Source: Mesorhizobium sp. AR10
Lineage (GTDB): Bacteria > Pseudomonadota > Alphaproteobacteria > Rhizobiales > Rhizobiaceae
Assembly: GCF_024746795.1 (NCBI RefSeq)
Contig: NZ_CP080524.1
Coordinates: 3,078,001 to 3,142,000, forward strand
DNA length: 64,000 nt
Direction of reading: 5' to 3'
Notes under the pieces: model-generated
What the model saw: the letters and a program-made list of their open reading frames with translations, nothing else
Told to the model about the DNA's origin: nothing
The model's database searches: none
Translations under genes and position numbers: made by a program
Shown: piece by piece, positions 9,309-18,168 of the stretch
Layout: every line of letters begins with the position of its first letter
Position numbering within the stretch: position 1 is the stretch's first letter

Positions 9309-10844
9309 ATGCCCTGCCTGCTCGGAATCGACAACGGCCTGACAGTTACCAAGGCGGTGATCTTTGATGCCGACGGCACGCAACTGTCGGTGGCGCGGCG
9401 GCGGGTGCCGCAATCGATGCCGCAGGCGCGCTGGGTCGAGCGCGACATGGCAGGTCTCTGGCAAGCCACCGCCGACGCCATCCGCGAGGCGATCGCGCTG
9501 TGCTGTCGGTCGGCTGACGATATCAAAGCAGTGGCGGCGACCGCGCATGGCGACGGGGTGTATCTGCTCGACAAGGACCGCCGGCCGTTGGGGTCCGGCA
9601 TATTGTCGCTCGACAGCCGTGCGGGCGAAATTGTCGACAAATGGTCTGCAGGTTCCATCTTCGGCGACGCGCTCGCGCTGACTGGCCAGGCGCCGCATGT
9701 TTCGGCGCCATCGGCGCTGCTGGCTTGGATCAAGCAGAACGATCCCGACCGCTATGGGCGCATCGGTCACGTGCTGGCCTGCAAGGATTGGCTGCGCTTT
9801 TGCCTGACCGGCACGATCGGCACCGACCGGACGGAGGCCAGCACCTCATTCACGGATTTCCGCACGCAAGCCTTCGCGCCGGAAGCGATGCGCATCTTCG
9901 GACTGGACGGCCTTTTCGATGCGCTGCCGCCGGTAGCGCATTCGGCCGACATCGTCGGGCACGTCACCGCCGAGGCTGCCGAAATGACCGGCCTTAGCAA
10001 AGGCACGCCCGTTGCCTGCGGCCTGCATGACGTAACCGCCTCCGCACTTGGCATGGGCGGCCACGAGGAAAGCACGCTCAGCATCGTCGCCGGCACCTAT
10101 TCCATCAACGAAGTCGTTTCGTCAGAGCCGCGCGTCGACCCGCGCTGGTTCTGCCGCAACGCTATCGACGCCGGTCGCTGGAACAACATGGCGATCTCTC
10201 CGGCCTCGACCGCGAACTACGACTGGTTTCTCGACACGTTCTGCCGCTCGGAACAGGACAAGACAGACGCCGATGGCGGCTCCATCCACGAGCTGTTGGC
10301 AGCAGAGATCGACGCGGCGCTGAAGAGGCCTTCGACCATCTTGTTTCATCCCTATCTGTTCGGCTCTCCCTATGGCGAAATTGCCAGCGGCAGCTTTGTC
10401 GGCCTTCACGGCTGGCACACTCGCGGCGATATGCTGAAGGCGGTTCTGGAAGGCATTGTCTTCAATCACCGCACCCATGTCGAAGCCTTGCGCGACGGCT
10501 TTGCTGTCAGCGAGATCCGCCTCACCGGCGGCGGTTCGCGCAACCCGGCCTTCGTCCAGATGTTTGCCGATGTGCTGAATGCCCCGGTCACCATCACTTC
10601 GACCGACGAGGCCGCCGCCTTGGGTGCAGCCCTTTGCGCCGGCGCTGCGGTCGGCCTGTTCGAAACGCCGCAACAAGGCGCCAGGCAGGTCGGCATGACG
10701 GTGCGCCAGTATCAACCAGTGCCTGCCTCCAGTGCTGTGTTCAACGAGCGGTTTGCCCTCTATTGCCGCATCGCCGAGCAGCTGAAGTCGCAATGGCCGG
10801 AGATCGAAAGACTGTCGCGGCCGGACACGAGGGGAAACGCATGA
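9309..10844 (+). CDS. FGGY-family carbohydrate (polyol) kinase
   Basis: 511 residues; cytoplasmic ATP-dependent sugar or polyol kinase. The N-terminal phosphate-binding segment LLGIDNGLTVTKAVIFD and the C-terminal FGGY signature region with LTGGGSRNPAFVQMFADVL are seen, plus ATAHGDGVYLL in the substrate lobe. The ATG at 9309 is chosen because the nucleotide fold then begins at residue 4; an upstream in-frame start would add 33 unconserved residues. First gene of an operon with a DeoR regulator (ATGA overlap) and a GlpD-like oxidase. It parallels EryA (19219-20778) but is clearly a different kinase. Substrate unknown; a tetritol or pentitol is likely. Confidence 0.8.
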   Translation: MPCLLGIDNGLTVTKAVIFDADGTQLSVARRRVPQSMPQARWVERDMAGLWQATADAIREAIALCCRSADDIKAVAATAHGDGVYLLDKDRRPLGSGILSLDSRAGEIVDKWSAGSIFGDALALTGQAPHVSAPSALLAWIKQNDPDRYGRIGHVLACKDWLRFCLTGTIGTDRTEASTSFTDFRTQAFAPEAMRIFGLDGLFDALPPVAHSADIVGHVTAEAAEMTGLSKGTPVACGLHDVTASALGMGGHEESTLSIVAGTYSINEVVSSEPRVDPRWFCRNAIDAGRWNNMAISPASTANYDWFLDTFCRSEQDKTDADGGSIHELLAAEIDAALKRPSTILFHPYLFGSPYGEIASGSFVGLHGWHTRGDMLKAVLEGIVFNHRTHVEALRDGFAVSEIRLTGGGSRNPAFVQMFADVLNAPVTITSTDEAAALGAALCAGAAVGLFETPQQGARQVGMTVRQYQPVPASSAVFNERFALYCRIAEQLKSQWPEIERLSRPDTRGNA

Positions 10845-11617
10845 TCAAGGCCGACGAACGACGCGAAGAGATCGCCGAATATGTGATCAAGCTCGGCCAG
10901 GTGCGCATCGACGATCTGGTCGAGCATTTTGGCGTATCGCGCATGACTATTCACCGGCATATCGACCGGCTGGCGCAGCAGGGCGTGTTGCGCAAGCTGC
11001 ACGGCGCGGTGACGGTCCAGCCGTCCGGTCTCTATGAAAGCGCCTTCCGCTACCGGGTGACGGTCAACAGGGCTGAGAAGGATGCGTTGGCGCGGGCGGC
11101 GATGGACTATGTCGAAGCTGGCCAGGTGGTCATGCTGGACGATTCATCTACGGCAAACGCCGTTGCCACGCTGCTGCTCGACGTCAAGCCGCTGACGGTC
11201 ATCACCAACAGCGTGGCGACGGCTGCGCTGCTGACCAATGTCGACGACATCGACTTCATCTGTCTGGGCGGCCAGTATCACAGCACCTACAATGCCTATA
11301 TCGGCATCGTCTGCGAGAACGCCGTGGCGCAACTGCGCGCCAATGTGCTGATCTGCTCGGCTTCGGCCATCACCGGAACCACGTCCTTCATCCAGGATCC
11401 GAATGTCGTACGGGTCAAGCAGGCGATGATGGCCGCTTCGGTCAAGCGCGTCCTGCTGGTCGACCATGCGAAGTTCGACAGGATCGCACTGCATGTCTTC
11501 GACGATTTGACCAGTTTCGATGCCGTGCTGACGACCGAGGGCCTGGGTGACGTGCAGGCGCAGAATCTCGAACGAGCCGGCGTAAAATTGCGCATCGTCA
11601 AGACGACGGCACAATGA
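10841..11617 (+). CDS. DeoR-family transcriptional regulator
   Basis: 258 residues. The N-terminal DeoR helix-turn-helix is seen in RIDDLVEHFGVSRMTIHRHI followed by the LHGAV motif, then a DeoRC sugar-phosphate sensor domain (MLDDSSTANAVA, TVITNSV, the lysine-containing LLVDHAKFDR). It overlaps the kinase stop (ATGA) and the next gene start. It probably responds to the phosphorylated product of the local kinase and represses one or both polyol operons. Confidence 0.85.
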   Translation: MIKADERREEIAEYVIKLGQVRIDDLVEHFGVSRMTIHRHIDRLAQQGVLRKLHGAVTVQPSGLYESAFRYRVTVNRAEKDALARAAMDYVEAGQVVMLDDSSTANAVATLLLDVKPLTVITNSVATAALLTNVDDIDFICLGGQYHSTYNAYIGIVCENAVAQLRANVLICSASAITGTTSFIQDPNVVRVKQAMMAASVKRVLLVDHAKFDRIALHVFDDLTSFDAVLTTEGLGDVQAQNLERAGVKLRIVKTTAQ

Positions 11618-13338
11618 GTTCATCTGACGGAGCAGGGGTGGAAAACCCCGCCGGGCGTCTCGCCGCGATGGCTGCGACCGGCGAGGTCGACGTCGTCATT
11701 CTTGGCGCCGGTGTCAACGGGGCGGGCCTGTTTCGCGATCTGTGCGCGCAAGGCGTCAGCTGCCTGATCGTAGACAAGGCCGATTTCGGCTCGGGCACAA
11801 GTGCCGCGCCGTCGCGGCTCATCCATGGCGGCCTCAAATATCTCGAAACCGGCGAGTTCGGGCTGGTGGCGCAGTCGACGCTCGAACGCAACCTGCTTTT
11901 GAAAAACGCGCCGCACTATGTCAGCCCGCTGCCGACTGTCATCCCGATCTTCTCCTGGAGCAAGGGCATGCTGGCGGCGCTGCGAACGCTGTTCGGCTCG
12001 ACCAGCGCGCCGCGCAGTCGTGGCGCCATCCTGATCAAGATCGGCCTGATGATCTATGATTTCTACGGCTCGCGAAACCAGGTCATGCCACGCCATCGGA
12101 TGGTCGGGCGGCGGCAGGCGCTCAGTGAGATGCCGGCGCTGAACCCTTCGATCGTCGCTACCGGCACCTACTACGATGCCACGATCAGCCAGCCCGAAAG
12201 GCTGGTGCTCGAACTGATCCTCGACGGGCTGCAGGCCAATGCAGCGTCCGCCAGCGCGAACTACACGGCGCTGGTTGCGTCAGCCAATGGCATGCTGACC
12301 TTCCAACCAACCGGACAACCGGGAAATGGCGGCGCATTCTCGGTGCGGCCGAAGCTGGTGGTCAATGCCGCTGGTCCATGGATCGACGACGTCAACGCGT
12401 TGCTTGGTGCGCCGTCCAAGATGATCGGCGGCACCAAGGGCTCGCACATCCTGCTGAAGCATGACGAGCTGGTCGGAAGCCTGGCTGGGCGTATGCTTTA
12501 TTTCGAGGCCGATGATGGTCGCATCTGCCTGGTCTACGACTATCTCGGCCTGGCGCTGGTCGGCTCGACCGACATCAAGGCTGACAATCCGGACGAGGTC
12601 CGCTGCGAACCGGACGAAGTCGATTATCTGCTCGAGAGTGTGCGGACGCTTTTGCCCGGCATGGCGTTCGGGCGCGAGCAGATCGTCTATGCCTATAGCG
12701 GCATCAGGCCGTTGCCGGCCTCGGATGCATCGGTGCCTGGGTTGATCAGCCGCGATCATTCGGCGCCGATCACCGAGCCGGACGGCAATAGGCCCTTCGC
12801 GGTTATCTCGCTGGTCGGTGGCAAGTGGACGACATTCCGCGGCTTTGCCGAGGAAGTCGCCAACACCGTGCTCGAGCGTCTGCAGCGCAGCCGCAAGGTG
12901 ACGACGCAATCGATGCCGATCGGCGGCGGCAAGGACTTTCCAGTCGACGCTGTAGCGCGTGCAAGCTGGCTGGCCCGGGCTGGGGCGGAGACGGGCGCCT
13001 CGGAAGGACGCCTCGACCAATTGCTGTCGCGCTACGGGACCAGAGCCATGCAGATCGCCAAGCATGGGTCGAATGGTGAGGGCCACCTGCCGGACTCGGA
13101 CAGCTATGGAAAGTCGGAGATCGACTACATCGTGCGCAACGAATTCGTCGAACATCTGACTGATATCGTCATGCGCCGCAGCACGCTGGCGATAGGCGGG
13201 TCCCTGACAAGCCGCAACTTGCAGGAGATTGCTGCGATCGCCGGGCGGGCGCTGGACTGGAGCACTGCGCGCATTGCGCAGGAAGTCGAAGCCGCTGTTG
13301 ATGAGCTCGAGGGCAGGAACCTGATGCGGCTGGGCTGA
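11614..13338 (+). CDS. GlpD-like FAD-dependent polyol-phosphate dehydrogenase
   Basis: 574 residues, glycerol-3-phosphate dehydrogenase family. The FAD fold is VVILGAGVNGAGLFRDLCAQ, followed by the family's HGGLKYLE and the substrate-side region KGSHILLK and GSTDIKADNPDE; the C-terminal DAO domain is full length. The start overlaps the DeoR stop (ATGA). A dehydrogenase of this kind coupled to an FGGY kinase repeats the EryA-EryB logic (phosphorylate, then oxidise at a flavin). It may oxidise a different polyol phosphate or be a true GlpD; there is no glycerol transporter or standard glpK here. Confidence 0.78.
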   Translation: MSSSDGAGVENPAGRLAAMAATGEVDVVILGAGVNGAGLFRDLCAQGVSCLIVDKADFGSGTSAAPSRLIHGGLKYLETGEFGLVAQSTLERNLLLKNAPHYVSPLPTVIPIFSWSKGMLAALRTLFGSTSAPRSRGAILIKIGLMIYDFYGSRNQVMPRHRMVGRRQALSEMPALNPSIVATGTYYDATISQPERLVLELILDGLQANAASASANYTALVASANGMLTFQPTGQPGNGGAFSVRPKLVVNAAGPWIDDVNALLGAPSKMIGGTKGSHILLKHDELVGSLAGRMLYFEADDGRICLVYDYLGLALVGSTDIKADNPDEVRCEPDEVDYLLESVRTLLPGMAFGREQIVYAYSGIRPLPASDASVPGLISRDHSAPITEPDGNRPFAVISLVGGKWTTFRGFAEEVANTVLERLQRSRKVTTQSMPIGGGKDFPVDAVARASWLARAGAETGASEGRLDQLLSRYGTRAMQIAKHGSNGEGHLPDSDSYGKSEIDYIVRNEFVEHLTDIVMRRSTLAIGGSLTSRNLQEIAAIAGRALDWSTARIAQEVEAAVDELEGRNLMRLG

Positions 13339-13544
13339 TCGCGCCGTCGCCGATGCCGATGGTTTTCCTCGGGCAATCCGACCAGGTTGCCCTGCGTGCC
13401 CCTTTCGTGCGAAACCTTCCCATCTCACAGTGGGAGTGGGATTTTCAGCGCTTCCATATAATTGTTTTAAAACATGATCTTAAACTATGTTTTTCTTGCC
13501 ATGGCGTGTGCACTTAGGTTATCGCCCGAATTAGATAACACACA
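13339..13544. other. Non-coding gap upstream of the ery operon promoter
   Basis: About 200 bases, AT-rich towards the promoter (a run around 13460-13500 contains ATTGTTTTAAAACATGAT, a dyad with TTTTAAAA at its centre). No gene seen. It may serve as the end of the upstream operon and as an extended regulatory region. Confidence 0.4.
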
Positions 13545-13573
13545 TTGACGTGAATTTAACACCGCCATATGAT
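13545..13573 (+). promoter_or_regulatory. Sigma70 promoter with internal operator, ery operon
   Basis: -35 TTGACG (13545-13550), 17-base spacer, -10 TATGAT (13568-13573). The spacer begins with GTGAA-T-TTAAC (13550-13560), one mismatch from the inverted repeat in the promoter at 9164. A leader of about 140 bases precedes the regulator's TTG start. Confidence 0.72.
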
Positions 13574-13720
13574 CGACTAACATGCTGACGTTCTAATAAG
13601 GCTTGTGCTGACTGCCGATCCGCCAGCAGGGCGCCAATCCGCAGAGGGATTGACAGCGATGCAAAGGTGTGAAAATTTTTGCACACAAAGATAATAATAT
13701 CACCCTGGGGAGGGGATGGA

Positions 13721-14743
13721 TTGAAATCCGGCGGAACCGCGAACCGCGACCACGAGTCCAGCCTCGCCACGCGCGCGGCCTGGCTTCACTATGCCGGAGG
13801 TCTCACACAGGCCCAGGTGGCCAAGCGGCTTGGCCTGACCAGCCTCAAGGCACACCGGCTCATCACCAAGGCCAACCAGGAGGGCCTGGTCAGGGTCTTC
13901 ATCGACGGCGATGTCGCCGAATGCGTCGACCTGGAGCAGCGCCTGACCGCTGCCTACGGGCTCGACTATTGCGAGGTGGTTCCCGATCTCGATCAGGACG
14001 AGCTGCCGTTGAAGGGGCTGGGAATCGCCGGCGCCCAGTTCCTGAAGCGCGAAATCGATCGTGACGAAGAGATGCTGATCGGCGTCGGCCATGGCCGCAC
14101 CCTTGCTGCCAGCGTCGAATATCTGACGCGCACGGCCGCCGCCCACATCCGTTTCGTGTCGCTGCTTGGCGGCGTGACGCGCAAATTCGCAGCCAATCCG
14201 CACGACGTCATTCATCGTCTGGCCGAGCGGACCGGCGCGCAGGCCTATGTCATGCCGGTGCCTTTTGTCGCCAACACCGTGGAGGACCGTGAGGTGCTGC
14301 TTGGCCAGCGCGGCATCAGCGATGTCTTCGAACTCGCCAGCCGGTCCGACCTGATGTTCGTGGGAATAGGCACGGCCGAGCGGGAAGCGTCGCTGGTCGC
14401 CACGGGCATGATCGAGCCTTCCGAAATCGACGAGGTCAAGCGCGACGGCGGCGTTGGCGAACTGCTTGCGCATTTCTTCGACGATAAGGGACGCCCGGTC
14501 GAAACGGCGCTGTCGGAAAGAATACTGGCGCTTCCGCGTGATCAGTTGAAGGGCCGCAGGATCGTGGCCGTGGCCGGTGGCAAGGTGAAAGTACGGGCCA
14601 TCAAGGCGGTACTGGAAAGCCGGTATCTAAGCGGCCTGATCACCGACGAATGCACTGCCCGCGGGCTCGTCGAGCAGAGCCGGCTCGACGGCGCATCCGG
14701 TGCAACGAAACGCCTGGTGAACGGAGGATCGGCGAATGCATGA
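13721..14743 (+). CDS. eryD: SorC/DeoR-type sugar-binding regulator, EryD-like
   Basis: 340 residues. An N-terminal helix-turn-helix (YAGGLTQAQVAKRLGLTSLK) is followed by the SorC sugar-binding domain (LIGVGHGRTLAASVEYL, MFVGIGTAERE, VVAVAGGKVKVRAIKAVL). The TTG at 13721 is chosen because GGGGAGGGG lies just upstream; an earlier TTG at 13679 has no ribosome site. EryD is the known repressor of erythritol genes in Brucella and rhizobia, and this gene heads the ery operon, so the name is well supported by context. Probably autoregulated through the operator at 13550-13560. Confidence 0.82.
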   Translation: MKSGGTANRDHESSLATRAAWLHYAGGLTQAQVAKRLGLTSLKAHRLITKANQEGLVRVFIDGDVAECVDLEQRLTAAYGLDYCEVVPDLDQDELPLKGLGIAGAQFLKREIDRDEEMLIGVGHGRTLAASVEYLTRTAAAHIRFVSLLGGVTRKFAANPHDVIHRLAERTGAQAYVMPVPFVANTVEDREVLLGQRGISDVFELASRSDLMFVGIGTAEREASLVATGMIEPSEIDEVKRDGGVGELLAHFFDDKGRPVETALSERILALPRDQLKGRRIVAVAGGKVKVRAIKAVLESRYLSGLITDECTARGLVEQSRLDGASGATKRLVNGGSANA

Positions 14744-14776
14744 CAACGGAAAATCCGCTTCGCTGGTGATTGCATC

Positions 14777-15433
14777 ATGAGCGCGAAGGTTACCACCACA
14801 TCGCCCCGGCCGACCTCGCCGGGCTTACGCCGCGCACTTGCCGGCGCTGCGGTTCTGGTTCTGCTTGGCGCCATGGCGCTCGACACCAAGGTCGTCAAGA
14901 TCGGCTCCGCGGGCGACGTTCGAAACGCTGTCTTTTCCGCAGCCGACTACGGCAAGTCGGAGTTTCCCAAGGTGCAGGCCGATGTCGAGGCGCGCGCCGC
15001 CGATGCGGTGACGGTGGCGACGGCGATCGCCAAGGACAGGGCGACGGCCGAAAAGGAGTACGGCGTCCCAGCAGGTGTCGGACCCGTCATCTCTGTTAAG
15101 TTTACTGGCGTCGTCGGTGAGGGAAAGTCAGGCATCTACAAGCTCGCTGTCGACGGTTTGCCGGATACGTTGACGGTCCGCGTGCAGACCGGGCCGGCGA
15201 TCAACGGAACCGAGCTTCGCGACGCCACGGGCAAGATCACCTTCGGCCAGTTCACCAACCAGATCGAATATCAGGACGCCGGCTCGGCGCTGAACAATGA
15301 GATGAAGAAAGAGGTGCTGGCGAAAGTCGATACGAGCACCTTGACCGGCAAGACCATAGCGGTGGTCGGCGCTTTCAAGCTGGTCAACCCGAAGAGCTGG
15401 CTGGTCACTCCGGTGAGGCTGGACGTCAAATGA
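14777..15433 (+). CDS. DUF2291 family membrane-anchored protein of the ery transporter operon
   Basis: 218 residues. One N-terminal hydrophobic segment (ALAGAAVLVLLGAMAL) is followed by a periplasmic domain beginning LDTKVVKIGSAGD, characteristic of DUF2291. Members are commonly encoded next to RbsA/C/B-type importers and often carry a lipobox cysteine before the LDTKVV motif. Here that position reads AMAL with no cysteine, so it is more likely an anchored or secreted protein than a lipoprotein. It overlaps the ATP-binding gene (ATGA), which suggests a role with the importer. Function unknown. Confidence 0.75.
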   Translation: MSAKVTTTSPRPTSPGLRRALAGAAVLVLLGAMALDTKVVKIGSAGDVRNAVFSAADYGKSEFPKVQADVEARAADAVTVATAIAKDRATAEKEYGVPAGVGPVISVKFTGVVGEGKSGIYKLAVDGLPDTLTVRVQTGPAINGTELRDATGKITFGQFTNQIEYQDAGSALNNEMKKEVLAKVDTSTLTGKTIAVVGAFKLVNPKSWLVTPVRLDVK

Positions 15434-16971
15434 AAACGGCTTCCGGCACCGAACCCGCGATTGGCGACGCCGTGCTTTCGGCGCGCAACGTCGTCATGTC
15501 CTATGGCGGCGTTCACGCGCTCAAGGGCGTCAATTTCGATATCCATCGCGGCAAGGTCACCACCCTGTTCGGAGAGAACGGCGCCGGCAAGTCGACGCTG
15601 ATGAAGATCCTGTCCGGTGTGGTGACGCCGACATCCGGCGACATCGTGCTCGATGGCAATCTCGTCAGCTTTTCCTCGTCCTCGGACGCGCGCGATCGCG
15701 GCATCTCGATCATCCACCAGGAACTGAGCCTGGCGCCGAACCTCAGCGTTCGCGACAACATCTTCATGGGTCGCGAACTGCGCACCAGAACCGGTCTCGA
15801 CTTCGCCGAGGAGTCGCGCCAGGCGCGCGCGCTTATGGCCGACCTCGAAGAGGACATCGACCCGCTGACCCTGGTCGAGGATCTGCGCCTGGGACAGCAG
15901 CAGATCGTGGAGATCGCGCGGGCGCTGTCGGTCGATTCCCGCATCCTGATCATGGACGAACCGACCTCCGCGCTCAGCGCGACAGAGGTGGAGGTGCTGT
16001 TCAAGGTGATCCGCGACCTGACCAGCCGCGGCGTCTCGATCGTCTACATATCGCATCACCTCGAAGAGGCGCTGCAGATCACCGATTACGCAGTCGTCCT
16101 GCGCGACGGGGCGATCACCGCGACGGCCGAAGCCAAGGACATCGATCTCGAGTGGATCGTCCGCAACATGGTTGGCGAGAATTTCGACCTCGGCTCGCCG
16201 CCGACCGGCCACGCGTTCGGCAATGTCGCGCTGTCGATCGAGGATGTCAGCGTCATCGACACTTCGGGTTCGGGCTATTCGGTCGTCGATCATTTGTCGC
16301 TGGATGTCAGGGCAGGCGAGATCGTCTGCATCTATGGGCTGATGGGCGCGGGCCGCACGGAATTGCTGGAAGCCGTCGCCGGACGCGTGCCGATGGCGGG
16401 CGGTCGAGCGCTGCTTGAAGGCGAGGACGTCTCGGGACTGACCATTGCCCAGCGTATCGCAAGAGGTCTGGTGCTCGTGCCCGAGGACCGGCAGCGCGAC
16501 GGGCTCGTTCAGACGATGACCGTCGGCCGAAATCTGTCGCTTGCCAGCATCGAAGCTTTCGCAAAGGGGCTGTTTCTGTCCCGCTCCAAGGAACGAGGAC
16601 TAATCGAAGACTCGATCCGCAAGGTGACCATCAAGACCGCCGGCGGCAACGCCATGATCGGATCGCTGTCGGGCGGCAACCAGCAAAAGGTCGTCATCGG
16701 CAAGATGCTGACGACAAATCCCAAGGTCATCCTTCTGGACGAGCCGAGCCGCGGTATCGATGTCGGCGCCAAGGCTGAGGTCTTCCGCTTGCTGAGCGAG
16801 CGCGCCGCGCAAGGCCTAGCGGTCGTCTTCTCGACCTCGGAGGTGAACGAGTGCCTCAGCATTGCCCACCGGGTCGTCGTGATGCGGCGCGGCAAGATTT
16901 CAGCCGAATTCGGCTCGAACGCCACCAAAGAGCAGATCATGGCCGCCTCCGGCGAAGCCGTGGTCGCCTGA
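15430..16971 (+). CDS. eryE: Erythritol ABC importer ATP-binding subunit, EryE-like
   Basis: 513 residues, double-ABC protein of the RbsA/MglA type. The first domain has the Walker A GENGAGKST, signature LGQQQIVEIARALS and Walker B ILIMDEPTSAL. The second has a degenerate Walker A (GLMGAGRTE), signature LSGGNQQKVVIGKML and VILLDEPSRGIDVG. Start overlaps the DUF2291 stop; permease and binding protein follow. Substrate from operon context. Confidence 0.85.
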   Translation: MKTASGTEPAIGDAVLSARNVVMSYGGVHALKGVNFDIHRGKVTTLFGENGAGKSTLMKILSGVVTPTSGDIVLDGNLVSFSSSSDARDRGISIIHQELSLAPNLSVRDNIFMGRELRTRTGLDFAEESRQARALMADLEEDIDPLTLVEDLRLGQQQIVEIARALSVDSRILIMDEPTSALSATEVEVLFKVIRDLTSRGVSIVYISHHLEEALQITDYAVVLRDGAITATAEAKDIDLEWIVRNMVGENFDLGSPPTGHAFGNVALSIEDVSVIDTSGSGYSVVDHLSLDVRAGEIVCIYGLMGAGRTELLEAVAGRVPMAGGRALLEGEDVSGLTIAQRIARGLVLVPEDRQRDGLVQTMTVGRNLSLASIEAFAKGLFLSRSKERGLIEDSIRKVTIKTAGGNAMIGSLSGGNQQKVVIGKMLTTNPKVILLDEPSRGIDVGAKAEVFRLLSERAAQGLAVVFSTSEVNECLSIAHRVVVMRRGKISAEFGSNATKEQIMAASGEAVVA

Positions 16972-16996
16972 TCACCAGGAATTTCGGAGTCCGACC

Positions 16997-18130
16997 ATGA
17001 CCGATGTCAGCCAGGCCAGCAAACAGTCCAGACCCAGTGCGGGCAGCGAAGGCTTCGACCTTGCCAAGCTGCTGCTCGAAGGCCGGGCTTTCTTTGCCCT
17101 GATCGTCATCATCGTCGTCTTCTCGATCCTGTCGCCCTACTACCTCTCCGTAGCGAATTTCCTGACCATGGCATCGCATGTCGCCATCTTCGGGATTCTC
17201 GCCGTCGGCATGCTGCTCGTCATCCTCAACGGCGGCATCGACCTGTCGGTTGGATCGACGCTCGGGCTTGCCGGCGTCGTCGCCGGATTCCTGATGCAGG
17301 GCGTGACGCTGACCTGGCTGGGCGTCGTTGTCTATCCGCCGGTCTGGGTGGTCGCGGTGCTTGCCTGCATGCTGGGGGCCGTCGTCGGCCTGATCAACGG
17401 CGTGCTGATCGCGCGCTTCAAGGTTCCGGCCTTCGTCGCCACGCTGGGGGTCATGTATATGGCGCGTGGCCTGGCGCTGCTGATGACCAGCGGGCTGACC
17501 TACAACAATCTCGGCGGCAAGCCGGAGCTGGGTAACACCGGCTTCGATGCGCTTGGCTTCAACCGCCTGTTCGGCGTGCCGACCGGCGTGGTGGTCCTGG
17601 CGGTCATCGCGCTCATCGGCAGCATCGTCTTGAACCGCACCGCTTTCGGGCGCTGGCTTTACGCTTCGGGTGGCAATGAGCGCGCGGCCGAACTCTCCGG
17701 CGTTCCGGTCAAGACGGTGCAGATTTCCGTCTATGTGCTTTCAGGCATCTGTGCCGCCATCGCCGGGCTGATCCTGTCCTCGCAGCTGACCTCGGCGGGA
17801 CCGACCGCAGGCACCACCTACGAATTGACGGCCATCGCGGCCGTCGTCATCGGCGGCGCGGCACTGACTGGCGGCCGCGGCAACATCCGCGGGACCCTGC
17901 TCGGGGCCTTCGTCATCGGCTTCCTGTCCGATGGTCTGGTGATCATCGGCATCTCATCCTACTGGCAGACAGTGTTCACGGGCGCAGTCATCGTGCTCGC
18001 CGTGCTCCTCAATGCCGTTCAGTATCGCCGCCGTAGCAAGCTCCTGGCTTCGACGGACGGCCAACCGACTTCTCAGAAACGGGGGAAGGCCGAACCGGCC
18101 AATCCTGCCCAAGGGAAGACTGCCAAGTGA
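16997..18130 (+). CDS. eryF: Erythritol ABC importer permease, EryF-like
   Basis: 377 residues, RbsC/AraH-type permease with about eight to ten hydrophobic segments (ALIVIIVVFSILSPYYLSV; GILAVGMLLVILNGGIDLSV). The family motif GGNERAAELSGVPV is present in the cytoplasmic loop. The C-terminus is a long charged tail (RRRSKLLASTDGQPTSQKRG and beyond) not seen in most RbsC proteins. Lies 25 bases after the ATPase gene. Confidence 0.85.
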   Translation: MTDVSQASKQSRPSAGSEGFDLAKLLLEGRAFFALIVIIVVFSILSPYYLSVANFLTMASHVAIFGILAVGMLLVILNGGIDLSVGSTLGLAGVVAGFLMQGVTLTWLGVVVYPPVWVVAVLACMLGAVVGLINGVLIARFKVPAFVATLGVMYMARGLALLMTSGLTYNNLGGKPELGNTGFDALGFNRLFGVPTGVVVLAVIALIGSIVLNRTAFGRWLYASGGNERAAELSGVPVKTVQISVYVLSGICAAIAGLILSSQLTSAGPTAGTTYELTAIAAVVIGGAALTGGRGNIRGTLLGAFVIGFLSDGLVIIGISSYWQTVFTGAVIVLAVLLNAVQYRRRSKLLASTDGQPTSQKRGKAEPANPAQGKTAK

Positions 18131-18168
18131 CTGGCAGCAATACCGCGTAAATCATTGGAGGAATGTAC

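Noticed and set aside
9309..10844. First FGGY kinase as EryA
   Set aside because: The kinase at 19219-20778 has the expected 519-residue length and sits directly before EryB and EryC; the first kinase differs in sequence and partners.
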